Source: Bradyrhizobium acaciae (GTDB taxonomy: Bacteria; Pseudomonadota; Alphaproteobacteria; Rhizobiales; Xanthobacteraceae). Taken from it: a stretch of DNA of 49,578 bases. Position numbers and translations under genes: made by a program. Positions 33,515 to 43,600 of the stretch are shown here, in pieces (position 1 is the first letter of the stretch; each line of letters begins with the position of its first letter). The notes below the pieces were generated by a model. The model was not told the DNA's origin, did no database searches, and saw nothing but the letters and a program-made list of their open reading frames with translations. The stretch lies in contig NZ_JACMYK010000046.1 of NCBI RefSeq assembly GCF_020889785.1, positions 1 through 49,578 on the forward strand, written 5' to 3'.

Positions 33515-33572
33515 GATAATTTCCGGATCGGCTGCGCAGAATAAAAAGAACCGTGGCGGTCGAGGCGTCGAG

Positions 33573-33983
33573 TTGAGCATACAGGTTGCGATTCTAAAAA
33601 TATTGGCCAGTCACGTCAGCGGCAGAGCCACACTCGATTCCCTCAAGCACGACCTCGCTATCCTCTCGTCGAGCGGCGACGATTGGCATGCGCGGGTCAA
33701 GCGCCTGGCGTCGCGGGTTCCCGAACTCGACATCTTTAGCAATGGCTATGTGCTGCGTGACGTCGACGGCTGGGAGATCACATCGGCCGGCCGCGAGTTC
33801 CTGCGCGCACTGGAGGCCATCACGCAAGACAATCTGCCGCCCGTGCCGTCGGTCGAGACTGTGCTTCGCACAGAGGGAACGCTGATCGTGATCGGTCATC
33901 GCTTCAGGAATCGGGCGCGGGCGCAACGTGACCCCGAGCTGAGCGCATCAGTGCGCCGCCGGCCGTTCGGCGAGCCGCGTTGA
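33573..33983 (+). CDS. Hypothetical protein
   Basis: 136 residues from a TTG codon at 33573 (SIQVAILKILASHVSGRATL after the initiator). No clear ribosome binding site is present, so the start is uncertain. Residues 1-90 read like a small winged-helix or helical domain (LKHDLAILSSSGDDWHARVK, then WEITSAGREFLRALEAI). The TSAGREFL segment resembles the wing end of restriction-enzyme-associated or PadR-like domains. The C-terminal 30 residues are Arg-rich and look unstructured. No family is assigned. Confidence 0.6.
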   Translation: MSIQVAILKILASHVSGRATLDSLKHDLAILSSSGDDWHARVKRLASRVPELDIFSNGYVLRDVDGWEITSAGREFLRALEAITQDNLPPVPSVETVLRTEGTLIVIGHRFRNRARAQRDPELSASVRRRPFGEPR

Positions 33984-34037
33984 ACCTCGTGGCGTTGCGC
34001 GCGACCTACCTTCGGGACGTCGCTCTGGAGGTCGCAA

Positions 34038-34193
34038 ATGACTGCTTTGGCTCAATCGATTGCACGTGTGTTTCCGGCCAATTCGCTTCGGAGCAGCATC
34101 GCCCGGCATGTTCTGCTGTTCGCGTCCGCGGCATTGTTCGTCGCGGCGCTCAGGGCAAGCTACGGCCTCGATCTCAGCGCGGGGTTCTTCTAA
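34038..34193 (+). CDS. Small single-span membrane protein (51 aa)
   Basis: A 51-residue frame, ATG at 34038 with GGAGG six nucleotides upstream and TAA at 34191-34193. The N-terminal 25 residues are polar with several Arg. A hydrophobic segment follows (HVLLFASAALFVAALRASYG) and it ends in DLSAGFF. The layout (positive-inside N-terminus, one membrane segment, aromatic end) and the good ribosome binding site argue for a real small protein. Function unknown. Confidence 0.6.
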   Translation: MTALAQSIARVFPANSLRSSIARHVLLFASAALFVAALRASYGLDLSAGFF

Positions 34194-34281
34194 ATTTCCG
34201 GCTTCAAGTCATACTGGGTTAACCGGACCGGGCTAGCTAAGCGCACGCTTTCCTTGCATCTCGAACCGGGGCCAATCTTCC

Positions 34282-34431
34282 ATGGACAAGCCGATGCGCT
34301 GCCAGTGCGGCAGGACGCGAACCATCGTGCTAGACAAGCATTTCCGCACCGCGCTGGTATGCCTCAAATGCGATGAGATCCAGCCGGCGGTGCCCGCCAA
34401 GCCGGCGCAAGTGGTGACGTCCGCGCGATAG
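34282..34431 (+). CDS. Small zinc-ribbon-like protein (49 aa)
   Basis: A 49-residue frame, ATG at 34282 and TAG at 34429-34431. It begins MDKPMRCQCGRTRTIVLDKH and contains CQCG followed about 20 residues later by CLKC, a spacing that could bind one zinc ion. The rest of the tail (QPAVPAKPAQVV) looks disordered. The ribosome binding site is weak. The Cys pattern is the main reason to call it; function unknown. Confidence 0.45.
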   Translation: MDKPMRCQCGRTRTIVLDKHFRTALVCLKCDEIQPAVPAKPAQVVTSAR

Positions 34432-34496
34432 CACGGTCGTTTTCGGCGCCGAAACCCGCTAGGGTCCGTCTGACGAAACGGACCTGAGCGATACCG

Positions 34497-35720
34497 ATGC
34501 CGCAGCCTTCCAATATACCCGCCGTGACCCTTGCCGACGTGCGCCGTGCCGCCGATGTCATCAGGGACGCGGTCATGGTCACGGCGTGCAACGAGAGCCG
34601 CACGCTGGGCGAGATCTGCGGCTGCCGCCTGTTCCTCAAATTCGAGAACCTGCAGTTCACCTCGACCTTCAAGGAACGCGGCGCACTGAACAGGCTGCAA
34701 GCCCTGTCCCCCGACGAGCGCAAGCGCGGGGTGATCGCGATGTCGGCTGGCAACCACGCCCAGGGCGTGGCCTATCATGCCAAGCGGCTCGGCATTCCCG
34801 CCACCATCGTGATGCCGATCGGCACCCCGATGGTGAAGATCGAGAATACCAGGCGACACGGCGCCGAGGTCATCATCACCGGGCAGACACTGGAGGAATG
34901 CTTCGCGTTCGTCGGCTCACATGCGGCGCAGAAGGGCCTGATCCTGGTCCATCCCTATGACGATCCGCTGATCATCGCCGGCCAGGGCACGATCGGGATC
35001 GAAATGCTCGAGGCGGTGCCCGAGCTCGATATCCTGGTGGTGCCGATCGGCGGCGGCGGGCTGATCTCGGGCATCGCCACGGCCGCAAAGGCGCTGAAGC
35101 CGTCGGTGCAGATCATCGGCGTGCAGGCGCAGCTCTATCCGTCGATGTACAATGCCGTCAAAGGCCAGCAGCTGCCGATGCGCGGCGATACGCTCGCCGA
35201 GGGCATTGCGGTCAAGGCGCCCGGGGAGATCACCACAAGGATCGTTCGCGACCTCGTCGACGATATCCTGCTGGTCAGCGAGGACCAGATCGAGCGCGCG
35301 GTCGCGACCCTGATCTCGATCGAGAAGACGGTGGTCGAGGGTGCCGGCGCCGCCGGCCTTGCGGCGGTGCTTGCGGCGCCGGAGCGCTTCGCCGGCCGCA
35401 ATGTCGGGCTCGTGCTGACCGGCGGCAACATCGACACCAGGCTGATCGCCTCGGTGCTGACCCGCGAACTCGCGCGCGAGGGACGGCTGACGCAGCTGGC
35501 GCTCGACATCGTCGACCGGCCCGGCCAGCTCGCGGCGGTGTCGATCCTGCTCGCCGATGCCGGCGCCAACATCATCGAGGTCTCGCATCAGCGCACCTTC
35601 TCCGATCTGCCGGCGAAGGCGACGCTGCTGGAGCTCGTGATCGAAACCCGCGACCGCGCGCATCTGGAGGACGTGCTGTCCAGGCTCGGTGCAGAAGGAT
35701 TTGTTGTGCGGGAGAGCTAG
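34497..35720 (+). CDS. Threonine ammonia-lyase with C-terminal ACT domain
   Basis: 407 residues. The PLP lysine is K59 in NLQFTSTFKERGALNRLQAL. The glycine-rich phosphate loop is GGGGLISGIATAAKAL near residue 185, and the Ser/Asn-type contacts lie in MSAGNHAQGVAYHAKRLG. Residues from about 330 form an ACT domain (ALDIVDRPGQLAAVSILLAD), a likely allosteric site. The enzyme deaminates threonine to 2-oxobutanoate, feeding isoleucine synthesis or threonine breakdown. The single ACT domain and about 400-residue length fit the shorter IlvA/TdcB-like class, so I give no symbol. No ilv neighbours are present. Confidence 0.93.
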   Translation: MPQPSNIPAVTLADVRRAADVIRDAVMVTACNESRTLGEICGCRLFLKFENLQFTSTFKERGALNRLQALSPDERKRGVIAMSAGNHAQGVAYHAKRLGIPATIVMPIGTPMVKIENTRRHGAEVIITGQTLEECFAFVGSHAAQKGLILVHPYDDPLIIAGQGTIGIEMLEAVPELDILVVPIGGGGLISGIATAAKALKPSVQIIGVQAQLYPSMYNAVKGQQLPMRGDTLAEGIAVKAPGEITTRIVRDLVDDILLVSEDQIERAVATLISIEKTVVEGAGAAGLAAVLAAPERFAGRNVGLVLTGGNIDTRLIASVLTRELAREGRLTQLALDIVDRPGQLAAVSILLADAGANIIEVSHQRTFSDLPAKATLLELVIETRDRAHLEDVLSRLGAEGFVVRES

Positions 35721-35756
35721 CAACGCAGTACCCATCCGCGAGTCGAACCATTTGAC

Positions 35757-35862
35757 CCGTCATCCTGAGGTGCGAGCGGAGCGAGCCTCGAAGGATGAAT
35801 CGGCCACCAGCCGGGCCGTGCATCCTTCGAGGCTCGCAAGCGCTCGCACCTCAGGATGACGG
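35757..35862. repeat. Long perfect palindrome between convergent genes
   Basis: Outer arms beginning CCGTCATCCTGAGGTGCGAG at 35757 and ending with its complement at 35862 pair perfectly over about 21 bp. Inner arms GAGCCTCGAAGGATG and CATCCTTCGAGGCTC also pair perfectly. It fills the gap between the stops of the threonine ammonia-lyase (35720) and DUF1697 (35885) genes and would form a large hairpin in either transcript. Confidence 0.85.
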
Positions 35863-35884
35863 ATGGTCGGGCTGCGAGCTCGGC

Positions 35885-36400
35885 TCACTCGTCGTCGCCC
35901 GCGGCAAGCTTCGCCAGCTTCGCGATCGTGTTGATGTTGCGCGCGGTGCCGTTGGCGGCGGCGGGAATCTTCAGCTTGGAGCGGCCCATGCCGCTGCCGT
36001 AGGCGACATAGATTTCGCGCCTGCCGAGCCGGATTTGCTCGTCCTGCTGGCCCTTGACGTCCTTCAGGGCGTCCTTGGGTGGCGGCTCGTCGAGGAAGAT
36101 CGCGACGGTGAAATTCGGCGGCGCTTTCGGAAACGGATTTGCCTTCAGCACCGCGGCGATCTCGTCCGCGCTCCTGATCGCAACGCCGACCGGCTTGCCG
36201 GCATAGGCCTGCAGCCGCTTCTCCAGCACGGCCTTGACCTTGGCCGCGCCGAGCTTCGAGGAGAACACGACATTGCCGCTCGCGATATAGGTCTGCACGT
36301 CGGCAAATCCCTCGTCGACGCACATCGCCTTCAGTTCGGTCATCGGCAGCTTGCCGGTGCCGCCGACATTGACCGCGCGCAGCAGGGCGACGTAACGCAT
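35885..36400 (-). CDS. DUF1697 family protein
   Basis: 171 residues from the ATG at 36400 (MRYVALLRAVNVGGTGKLPM); a GTG one codon upstream could also serve. The opening YVALLRAVNVGG and the following LPMTELKAMCVDEGFADVQT and SGNVVFSSK are the recognised DUF1697 pattern (a ferredoxin-like fold of unknown function). YVAYGSGMGRSKLKIP and the ARNINTIAKLAKLA tail are also typical. Its start lies 7 bp after the GST stop, so the two are probably co-transcribed. Confidence 0.92.
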   Translation of the reverse strand: MRYVALLRAVNVGGTGKLPMTELKAMCVDEGFADVQTYIASGNVVFSSKLGAAKVKAVLEKRLQAYAGKPVGVAIRSADEIAAVLKANPFPKAPPNFTVAIFLDEPPPKDALKDVKGQQDEQIRLGRREIYVAYGSGMGRSKLKIPAAANGTARNINTIAKLAKLAAGDDE

Positions 36401-36407
36401 CACGATC

Positions 36408-37049
36408 TCACGTCAGCAGCAGCGCCATGCCGGGATCGCCCTTCTGCATCGCGCGCTGATAGGCCGAGCGCGCGGCGATGCGGCCGAGATAGTTCCTGAT
36501 ATTGGGGCAGCGGCCGAGGTCGTAGGGCAGGAAATAGCGCATGGTCGTCAGCGAGAAGCCGATCATGATATCGGCCGTCGTGAATGCATCGCCCGCCAGA
36601 TATTCGGCATCGCGCACGCGTGCGTCGATCAGGTCGAACGAACGATCGACTCGCGTCTTGGTCGCGACCAGTATCGGATTGTCGGGAGCGAGGTTGAGCC
36701 GGTGCAGGATCATGCTGCGGCCCATCTGCGCCTGCAGGGTGCCGTTGGCGAAGTGAAACCAGTACAGGAACTGGGCGAAGTCGGGATGGTCGGGCTTCAG
36801 CGCCAGCCGTCCGTTGCCGTATCTGGCTACGATGTATTCGACGACAGCGCCGGATTCGGCCAGCACCAGCTCGCCGTCGGTGATGACGGGCGCGGCGCCG
36901 ATCGGGTGCAGAGCCTTGTAGTCGGCCGGCGCCAGGATCGTGACGGGATCTCGCGCGGTGCACTTCAGCTCGTAGGGGATCGCAAGCTCCTCGCACAGCC
37001 AGACGATCCGCTCCGATTGCGACTTGCCGAGATGGTGAACGGTGAGCAT
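36408..37049 (-). CDS. Glutathione S-transferase family protein
   Basis: 213 residues, the usual GST length. The thioredoxin-like N-terminal domain reads MLTVHHLGKSQSERIVWLCE and the glutathione-binding loop ALHPIGAAPVITDGELVLAE carries the cis-Pro and the ES(G/A) motif (LAESGAVVEY). The all-helical C-terminal domain begins near residue 90. Ser13 in the SQSER segment is the best candidate for activating the thiol. The substrate is unknown. It lies between the small basic protein gene and the DUF1697 gene, with gaps of 13 and 7 bp. Confidence 0.93.
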   Translation of the reverse strand: MLTVHHLGKSQSERIVWLCEELAIPYELKCTARDPVTILAPADYKALHPIGAAPVITDGELVLAESGAVVEYIVARYGNGRLALKPDHPDFAQFLYWFHFANGTLQAQMGRSMILHRLNLAPDNPILVATKTRVDRSFDLIDARVRDAEYLAGDAFTTADIMIGFSLTTMRYFLPYDLGRCPNIRNYLGRIAARSAYQRAMQKGDPGMALLLT

Positions 37050-37062
37050 GCGGGGCTGCCCC

Positions 37063-37416
37063 TCAGGCGTTCTTTTTCTTCTTCGCCGGCTTCGTCTCGA
37101 ATTGCCTGTCGGGTTTCTTCTCAGATTTTTTCTGAGATTCCTTGGCCGGCGGCGGCTCTTCCATTGCCTTCTTCATGGCGCGGGCATAGGCGTCGGCGGC
37201 GTTCTCTGCCGAATTCTGCAACCGCTTGGCGGTCGCGGTCGCGTTCAGGATCGTGCTCTTGGCAAGGTGGCGGAAGCGCGCCTTGGTGTCCTTGTCCTTG
37301 GCTTTGGCCGAGCGCGCGACCCAGACGGCCTGGCGCTTCTTGGCAGCCGCCATCACGGCTTTGGTCTGCGCTCTTGCGGTTTGCCGGATCACGGCGTCGA
37401 GGTCGGCTTCGGCCAT
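37063..37416 (-). CDS. Small basic protein, function unknown
   Basis: 117 residues with about one fifth Lys plus Arg. The N-terminal 75 residues are helical (DLDAVIRQTARAQTKAVMAA, then KRLQNSAENAADAYARAMKK). The C-terminal 30 residues are Lys/Glu/Pro-rich and end KPAKKKKNA, an unstructured, histone-like tail. Nucleic-acid binding is plausible but unproven. It is the first gene of a probable operon with the GST and DUF1697 genes. Confidence 0.7.
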   Translation of the reverse strand: MAEADLDAVIRQTARAQTKAVMAAAKKRQAVWVARSAKAKDKDTKARFRHLAKSTILNATATAKRLQNSAENAADAYARAMKKAMEEPPPAKESQKKSEKKPDRQFETKPAKKKKNA

Positions 37417-37588
37417 TCAGATGCACTCATTGGACTGGACATGCGCCGGATGGCGCAGGAAGGGGAGCTATCACTAGCGCAACCGGCGCGGTTTGAACAT
37501 GCGATCCTTGGCGACGCGTCCAAGGATGCCGGCATCGACGACCCGGCCGGCAGAGGGGCCGACGGGTGCTTACGCGCCCTATCGGGCG

Positions 37589-37719
37589 TGCAGTTCGGCA
37601 TGATCGTCCGATATCCCGGCAAGGCGCGCGGCATCGACTTTGCGGACAATGATCCAATGACGGCCGACGCAGTTAACCGTGTTGCCGGTTTCTTTCAGGC
37701 TCGTCTGAACATGGCTTGA
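37589..37719 (+). pseudogene. Possible remnant of a dienelactone-hydrolase-type C-terminus
   Basis: The only notable stretch in the 306-bp gap 37417-37722. In one frame it encodes MIVRYPGKARGIDFADNDPM and then TADAVNRVAGFFQARL, which resembles the end of dienelactone hydrolases (YPGxxHGFDF...ADAxxRVxxFFxxxL). The catalytic His position reads Arg. Upstream residues in the frame do not look like the family and use rare codons. It is best read as a decayed fragment. Confidence 0.35.
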
Positions 37720-37722
37720 GTG

Positions 37723-38835
37723 TCAGTCCGCGGACGAGCCCGGCGGCACCTTGGCGCCGGCGAGCAGGCCGGCCAGCTCCACCTGTCGGCCGAGCCCGGT
37801 CTTCGCCAGCACGGCCTTGAGCTGGTTGCGTACCGTTTCGCGGGAGATGCCGAATGCACCGGCGATTGCCTCGACGGTGCGTCCTTCGCCAATACCGCGC
37901 GCGACGCGGGCTTCCGCCGGCGTCAGGTCGAACAGGCCTTGCAGCACTTCCGCGGTCGGCACCTCCGCCGGCACCACCGGCGTCACGATCACGATCGCCG
38001 ACGCGCGGTCGAACAGATCGCGCGCGGTACCGTGGATCGGGATCAGATGCACGATCAGCGGCGGACGATCGTCCTGTGCCGCGATCGGCACCGAGCGGAC
38101 CTCCGTGCTGATGAGGCCTTGTTCGAGCGCCGCCACCGCCTGCGCGAACAGCGCGTCGGCGGAGGGCGTCGTCAGTGCCAGCCGCTCGGCGCGATCCTGC
38201 ATCACGTCCGGCACCAGGCGATCGAACAGCGTGTTGGCCGCCATCAGACGGCCGCCGCGCCGCAGCACCGCTGCGGGCAGGCCGAGCATCGCCAGCGATT
38301 CGGTTGCCGCTTTGGCGCGCTCCATCCCGAGCCGCGCGGACAGCAGCGCCGCGCGCGCCAGATGCGGGCGCAGCGCATCGAGTTGCTCGATGGCTTCCCG
38401 CTCGATCGGCCCATGCTGATATTCGCGCTCGACGCTGTAGATCAGCACGTCGCCGCTCGGCACCGGGATCGCAGTACCGGCACCCCATCCGAGCCCGCGC
38501 GGGCGGAAGAACTCGCGGATCTGGTAATCCTGCTGCACCTCCTCGGGCGTCGCGAACACGTCGATGTCGCGCAGGAAGCCGGCATGGTTGGCCGCGAGCA
38601 GGCGCGGCAACCGCCCGTTGCGCTCGTGCCAGCCGCCTTCGACATAAGCCACCGTGTCGTCGTGCATGTCGGGGGATGCGACCCAGCGGACATCGTGCGG
38701 GGCGGCCGTCAGCAGCACGATACCGCGCGCTTTCGCGATCTCGCCGACCTGATGCAGCACATTCGGCCAAAGCTCGGGGACGACCGCGGCCTCATAGGCC
38801 AGCTCAATCAGATGCTCGTGCAGGTCGTTTGCCAT
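37723..38835 (-). CDS. LuxR-family transcriptional regulator
   Basis: 370 residues. The C-terminal 65 residues are a LuxR/GerE-type helix-turn-helix: FDLTPAEARVARGIGEGRTV, then AGAFGISRETVRNQLKAVLAK. The long N-terminal part shows no recognised receiver or autoinducer-binding motif; its middle (DALRPHLARAALLSARLG, then AVLRRGGRLMAANTLFDRL) resembles the PAS-like region of large rhizobial LuxR proteins. The signal it senses is unknown. It is transcribed away from the RND pump genes, with 552 bp between the starts, and could regulate them, though it is not of the usual TetR type. Confidence 0.9.
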   Translation of the reverse strand: MANDLHEHLIELAYEAAVVPELWPNVLHQVGEIAKARGIVLLTAAPHDVRWVASPDMHDDTVAYVEGGWHERNGRLPRLLAANHAGFLRDIDVFATPEEVQQDYQIREFFRPRGLGWGAGTAIPVPSGDVLIYSVEREYQHGPIEREAIEQLDALRPHLARAALLSARLGMERAKAATESLAMLGLPAAVLRRGGRLMAANTLFDRLVPDVMQDRAERLALTTPSADALFAQAVAALEQGLISTEVRSVPIAAQDDRPPLIVHLIPIHGTARDLFDRASAIVIVTPVVPAEVPTAEVLQGLFDLTPAEARVARGIGEGRTVEAIAGAFGISRETVRNQLKAVLAKTGLGRQVELAGLLAGAKVPPGSSAD

Positions 38836-39387
38836 CGGCCATTCCAGGAACGTCGTTGTTCAACAGTAAACCCATCGATCCCGAAAATATTGCGTAGTGC
38901 AATTCAGTCCGAGCCACGAGTCCGGGTTATTCCGGTGCGCGGTTACGCGCATCACGGGAATTTACGGCGTTTCGCCGGCCTTGTTCGCGATTTTCGCGCG
39001 GGCGCGTCAGTCGCACGGAAATGCAGTCGGTCTATGCGTCGTCGGGCCACCCGCATTTGATCGACATGGATGTCTTCGACGGTGTGCACGAGGTGAATGG
39101 CCAGCGTGCGCGGCTATGGCTGTGTGATCATTTGGCGTCGCCCGTCTATCAGCAGACGTCCCGCTTGAAGAACGCCATCGCGTTGTGAGCTTGCAGCCTT
39201 GCGATGCTTCCTGAAGCTGCCGATTGCCGGGATCGCTGAAGCCGGGGCGATCGGGTTAAAGGATTGTCGTATCGGCCGCGTTATGATCTCCTGCAACCAC
39301 CTTGCCCATCCTGATGTTCCCGATCTGAGGGAACTCGACGTCATATCCGTCTCGTAGAGCTTGTTGGTAGCCGAAGGGTTGGAGAGC
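38836..39387. other. Intergenic region between the LuxR-type regulator and RND pump genes
   Basis: 552 bp with no well-supported gene. A 55-residue frame at 39021-39188 (MQSVYASSGHPHLIDMDVFD, ending LKNAIAL) lacks a ribosome binding site and could be a remnant. The region must hold the divergent promoters; no clear operator palindrome was found. Confidence 0.4.
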
Positions 39388-40622
39388 ATGAGTGGTACGG
39401 AACGAATGCTCGGTGGATTGGCAGGGCTTCTGGTATCGGCGGGATTGGCGGTGATCGGGATTGCGGCGGTCCATGCCCAGGCGGGGCCGCCCGGGCCTCC
39501 CGCCGTCGGCGTGTTCGAGGCGGTGAAGCGGCCGATCACCGAAACCCATGAATTTCTCGGACGCATCGAGGCCCCCAACCGCGTCAACGTGGTGGCGCGC
39601 GTCACCGCGTTCCTGGAGAAGCGGAACTTCGTCGAAGGCGCCGAGGTCAAGGCCGGCGACCTCTTGTATCAACTCGAGCGTGGCCCGTTCGAGGCCGATC
39701 TTGCCTCGAAGAAGGCGCAGGTCGCCCAGTTGCAGGCGACGTTGGTCAACGCCAAGCTGACCACCGACCGCGCCAAGGCGCTGATGGGCGGGCCGGCGGC
39801 CAGCAATCGAACGTCGACGCGGCCGTCGCCAACCAGCAGAGCCTCGAGGCACAGGTGCAGGCGGCGCAGGCGCAGGTCGACCTGTCCCAGATCAATCTCG
39901 ACTACACCGAGATCCACTCGCCGATCGACGGCCGGATCGGGCGCACCGCGGTCACCGAGGGTAACGTCGTGACGCCGAGTTCGGGTACCCTGACGACCAT
40001 CGTCAGCCAGGACCCGATGTATGTCACGTTTCCCGTGTCGGTCCGCGAGGCGCTCGATCTGCGCGACCGTTACGCGACGCGCGGCGGCTTCAAGGCCGTG
40101 GTGATCCGCGTGCGGTTGCCGGACGGCCGGCTCTACGATCAGACCGGTGAGCTGAATTTCGTCAATAACACGATCGCACAGAACACCGACACCATCTCCT
40201 TGCGCGGCACCATCCCCAACCCGTCGACCTACACCTCGGTCGCGGTCGGCGGCTCGGTCCGCGAGTTGACCGACAATCAGTTCGTGACGGTCCTGCTCGA
40301 AGGCGTGCAGCCGGTCGAGGTGCTGGCGATCCCGCGCTCGGCGGTGCTGTCGGACCAGCAGGGCGAGTATGTCTACATCGTCGGCGCCGACAACAAGGCC
40401 GAGCAGAAACGGATCCAGCTTGGGCAATCGACCTCGACGATTGCCGCGGTGACGAGCGGCATCGCGCTCGGCGACAAGGTCGTGGTCGAGGGGTTGCAGA
40501 AGGTCAGGCCGGGCGAGGTGGTCGCCCCGGGGCCGGCCAGCGCCCTGATCCAGTCCAGCATGAAGGTCTCGGCCGATAGCGGTGCCAGCACCACGCCGAA
40601 ATCGACGGGCAACAACCCATGA
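39388..40622 (+). pseudogene. RND efflux periplasmic adaptor (MFP) gene with a one-base frameshift
   Basis: The product starts MSGTERMLGGLAGLLVSAGL (signal peptide, ATG 39388, GGAG upstream). It runs through the lipoyl half-motif ETHEFLGRIEAPNRVNVVAR as far as DRAKALMGGPA. Near 39795-39801 the frame must shift back by one to read GQQSNVDAAVANQQSLEAQV and the second lipoyl half, then the beta-barrel and C-terminal end at 40622. One missing G in a GC-rich stretch explains it. Apart from this the gene is intact and overlaps the RND pump start by 4 bp. A sequencing error, a real mutation, or reinitiation at the GTG at 39855 are all possible. Confidence 0.85.
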
Positions 40623-43600
40623 TTTCCGCCGTCTTCGTCGACCGTCCGCGGCTTGCGATCGTCATCGCCTTCGTAATCACGATCGCGGGCGCGCTGGCGC
40701 TGATGCAAATTCCGGTCGCCCAGTTCCCGGACATCGTGCCGCCGCAGGTCACGGTCTCGGCCGTGTTCCCCGGCGCGTCGGCTGAGGTCGTCGAATCGAG
40801 CGTCGCCCAGCCGCTGGAGGCCCAGGTCGTCGGCGTCGACAAGATGCTCTACATGAAGTCGACCAGCGGCAATGACGGCAGCTATACGCTGACGGTCTCG
40901 TTCGCGCTCGGCACCGACCCTGACATCAACACCGTCAACGTCAACAACCGGGTGCAGAGCGCGCTCGCGCAATTGCCGACCGAGGTGCAGGCGCAGGGCC
41001 TGACGGTGCAGAAGAAATCCTCGGCCGTGCTGCAATTCATCGTGCTGTACAGCAAGAGTGCCGAGCAGGATCCGCTGTTCATCACCAACTACGCCATCAT
41101 CAACGTGCTGGACGCGATCTCGCGGACACCTGGTGTCGGGCAGGCCTCGCTGTTCGCCAAGCTGAACTATTCGATGCGGATCTGGTTCGACACCCAGCGC
41201 CTGACCAGCCTCAATCTGGCGCCGTCGGACGTGATCGCGGCGATCCGTGCCCAGAGCGTGCAGGCGCCGGTCGGCCGCATCGGTGCGCGGCCGATCAGCA
41301 ACGACCAGCAATTCCAGTTCAACGTGCAGACCCAGGGTCGCCTGACGACATCCAAGCAGTTCGGCGACATCGTGCTGCGCGCCAATCCGGATGGATCGGT
41401 GCTGCGGATCAGGGATGTCGCCCGCGTCGAGATCGGCGCGCAGAACATGGATTCGGAGTCCCGGATCGACGGCAATCCCGGCGTGCCGATGGGCATCTAT
41501 CTGGCGCCCGGCGCCAATGCCGTGACCACGGCCAAGGCCGTGCAGGCCACGCTTGCGCGGCTGTCGGAGCGGTTTCCGCCCGGGCTGACCTACCTCGTGC
41601 AATACGACTCCACGACCTTCGTCTCCGATACGATCAAGGAAGTGATGAAGACGCTCGGCGAGGCCTTCGTGCTCGTCGTGATCGTGGTGTTCCTGTTCCT
41701 CGGCAATCTGCGCGCCACGGTGATTCCGGCGGTCGCGGTCCCGGTCAGCCTGATCGGCGCCTTCGCGGTGCTGCTCGCGATGGGTTATTCCGCCAACACG
41801 GTATCGCTGCTGGCGATGGTGCTTGCGATCGGTATCGTGGTCGACGATGCCATCGTCGTGGTCGAGAACGTCGAGCGCGTCATGGAGGAGGAGCCGGAGC
41901 TGTCGCCGGCCGATGCCACCAAGAAGGCGATGGCGCAGATCACCGCGCCGATCATCGCGATCTCGCTGGTGCTGCTGTCGGTGTTCGTGCCGATCGCGTT
42001 CATCCCCGGCATTTCCGGCACGCTGTTCCGCCAGTTCGCGGTGACGATCAGCGCTGCGATGGTGATCTCGGCGCTGAATGCTTTGACGCTGTCGCCGGCA
42101 TTGTGCGCCGTGTTCCTGCGTCACGGCGGACCGCGCCGCGGCATCATGGGGCGGGTGCTCGGCGGCATCGACTGGGTCCGCGACCGCTACGCCGGCGTGG
42201 TGCAGCGGCTGGTTCGCGTCGCAATGTTGTCGCTGGTCGCGGTGCTGGTGTTCGCCGGCGCAGTGTTCGGCGTGTCGAAGATCACGCCGACCGGCTTCCT
42301 GCCCGAGGAAGACCAGGGCGCCTTCTTCATCGCGGTGCAATTGCCCGACGGCGCGTCGGTGGCGCGCACCAGCGAGGTCACCAAGCAGGTCGAGGCGCTG
42401 TTGAAGAAGAACCCGGCGGTCGACCACGTGCTGTCGATCATCGGTTTCTCGCTGCTCGACGGCGCCAGCGAGCCGAATTCGGCCTTCATGGTGGCGCGCA
42501 TGAAGGCGTTCGCCGACCGTAAGGCCACGACCGAATCGGTGCAGGCCGCGATCGCGCAGACCTTCGTCGGCGGATCGCAGATCCGTCAGGCCTCGGTGCT
42601 GCCGTTCAATTTGCCGCCGATCATCGGGCTGTCGACATCAGGCGGTTTCGAATATCAGCTCGAGGCGCTCGAAGGCCAGGATCCGGCTTCGCTCAGCAGC
42701 GTGATGGCTGGGTTGATCGGCGCTGCGAACCGCAATCCGAACCTGACCCGCGTGTTCTCGACCTTCACCGCCACCAACCCGTCAGTCTACCTCGACATCG
42801 ATCGCGCCAAGGCGCAGGCGCTCGGCCTCAACATGGCTGACGTCTTCACCGCGTTGCAGGCCACGCTCGGCGGCATCTACGTCAACAATTTCAACCTGTT
42901 TGGCCGCACCTGGCAGGTCAACGTGCAGGGCGATGCGGCCAACCGCGCCGACATCCCCGACATCTGGCAGATCTATGTGCGCAACACCGGCGGCGAGATG
43001 GTGCCGATCCGCTCGATCGCGAGCTTGCGCATCGTGACCGGACCGCAGGTGATCACGCGCTACAACAATTATCGCTCGGTCACCATCAACGGCAGCCCGG
43101 CGGCGGGCGTGTCGTCGGGCACCGCGATCGCGACGATGGCCGAGCTCTCGAAGTCGACGCTGCCGGCCGGCTACTCGTTTGAATGGACCGGCACCGCCTA
43201 TCAGGAGCAGGCGGCCTCCGGCCAGACCGGCATCATCCTCGCGCTTGCGGTGCTGTTTGCCTACCTGTTCCTGGCGGCGCTTTATGAGAGCTGGACGATC
43301 CCGATTCCCGTGCTGCTGTCGGTCACGGTCGGCGTGTTCGGCTCCTATCTCGCGATCAAGCTGGCAGGCCTCAACCTCGATCTCTACGGCCAGATCGGCC
43401 TCGTGGTGCTGATCGCGCTTGCCGCCAAGAACGGCATTCTGATCGTCGAGTTCGCCAAGGAGCAGCGCGAGGCCGGCAGGCCGATCGTGGAAGCCGCGAC
43501 GACGGGCGCGCAAATGCGCTTCCGTGCCGTCATGATGACCTCGATCGCGTTCATCCTCGGCCTGGTGCCGCTGGTGGTCGCGACCGGGGCTGCGGAAATC

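Noticed and set aside
37042..37719. 225-residue rightward frame opposite the small basic protein gene
   Set aside because: Its first half is the antisense of a Lys-rich gene; only the last 130 bases carry any family-like signal, which is listed as a possible remnant.
40373..42427. Long leftward frame (684 codons) opposite the RND pump
   Set aside because: Antisense shadow of the permease; His/Arg/Asp-rich composition with no domain pattern.
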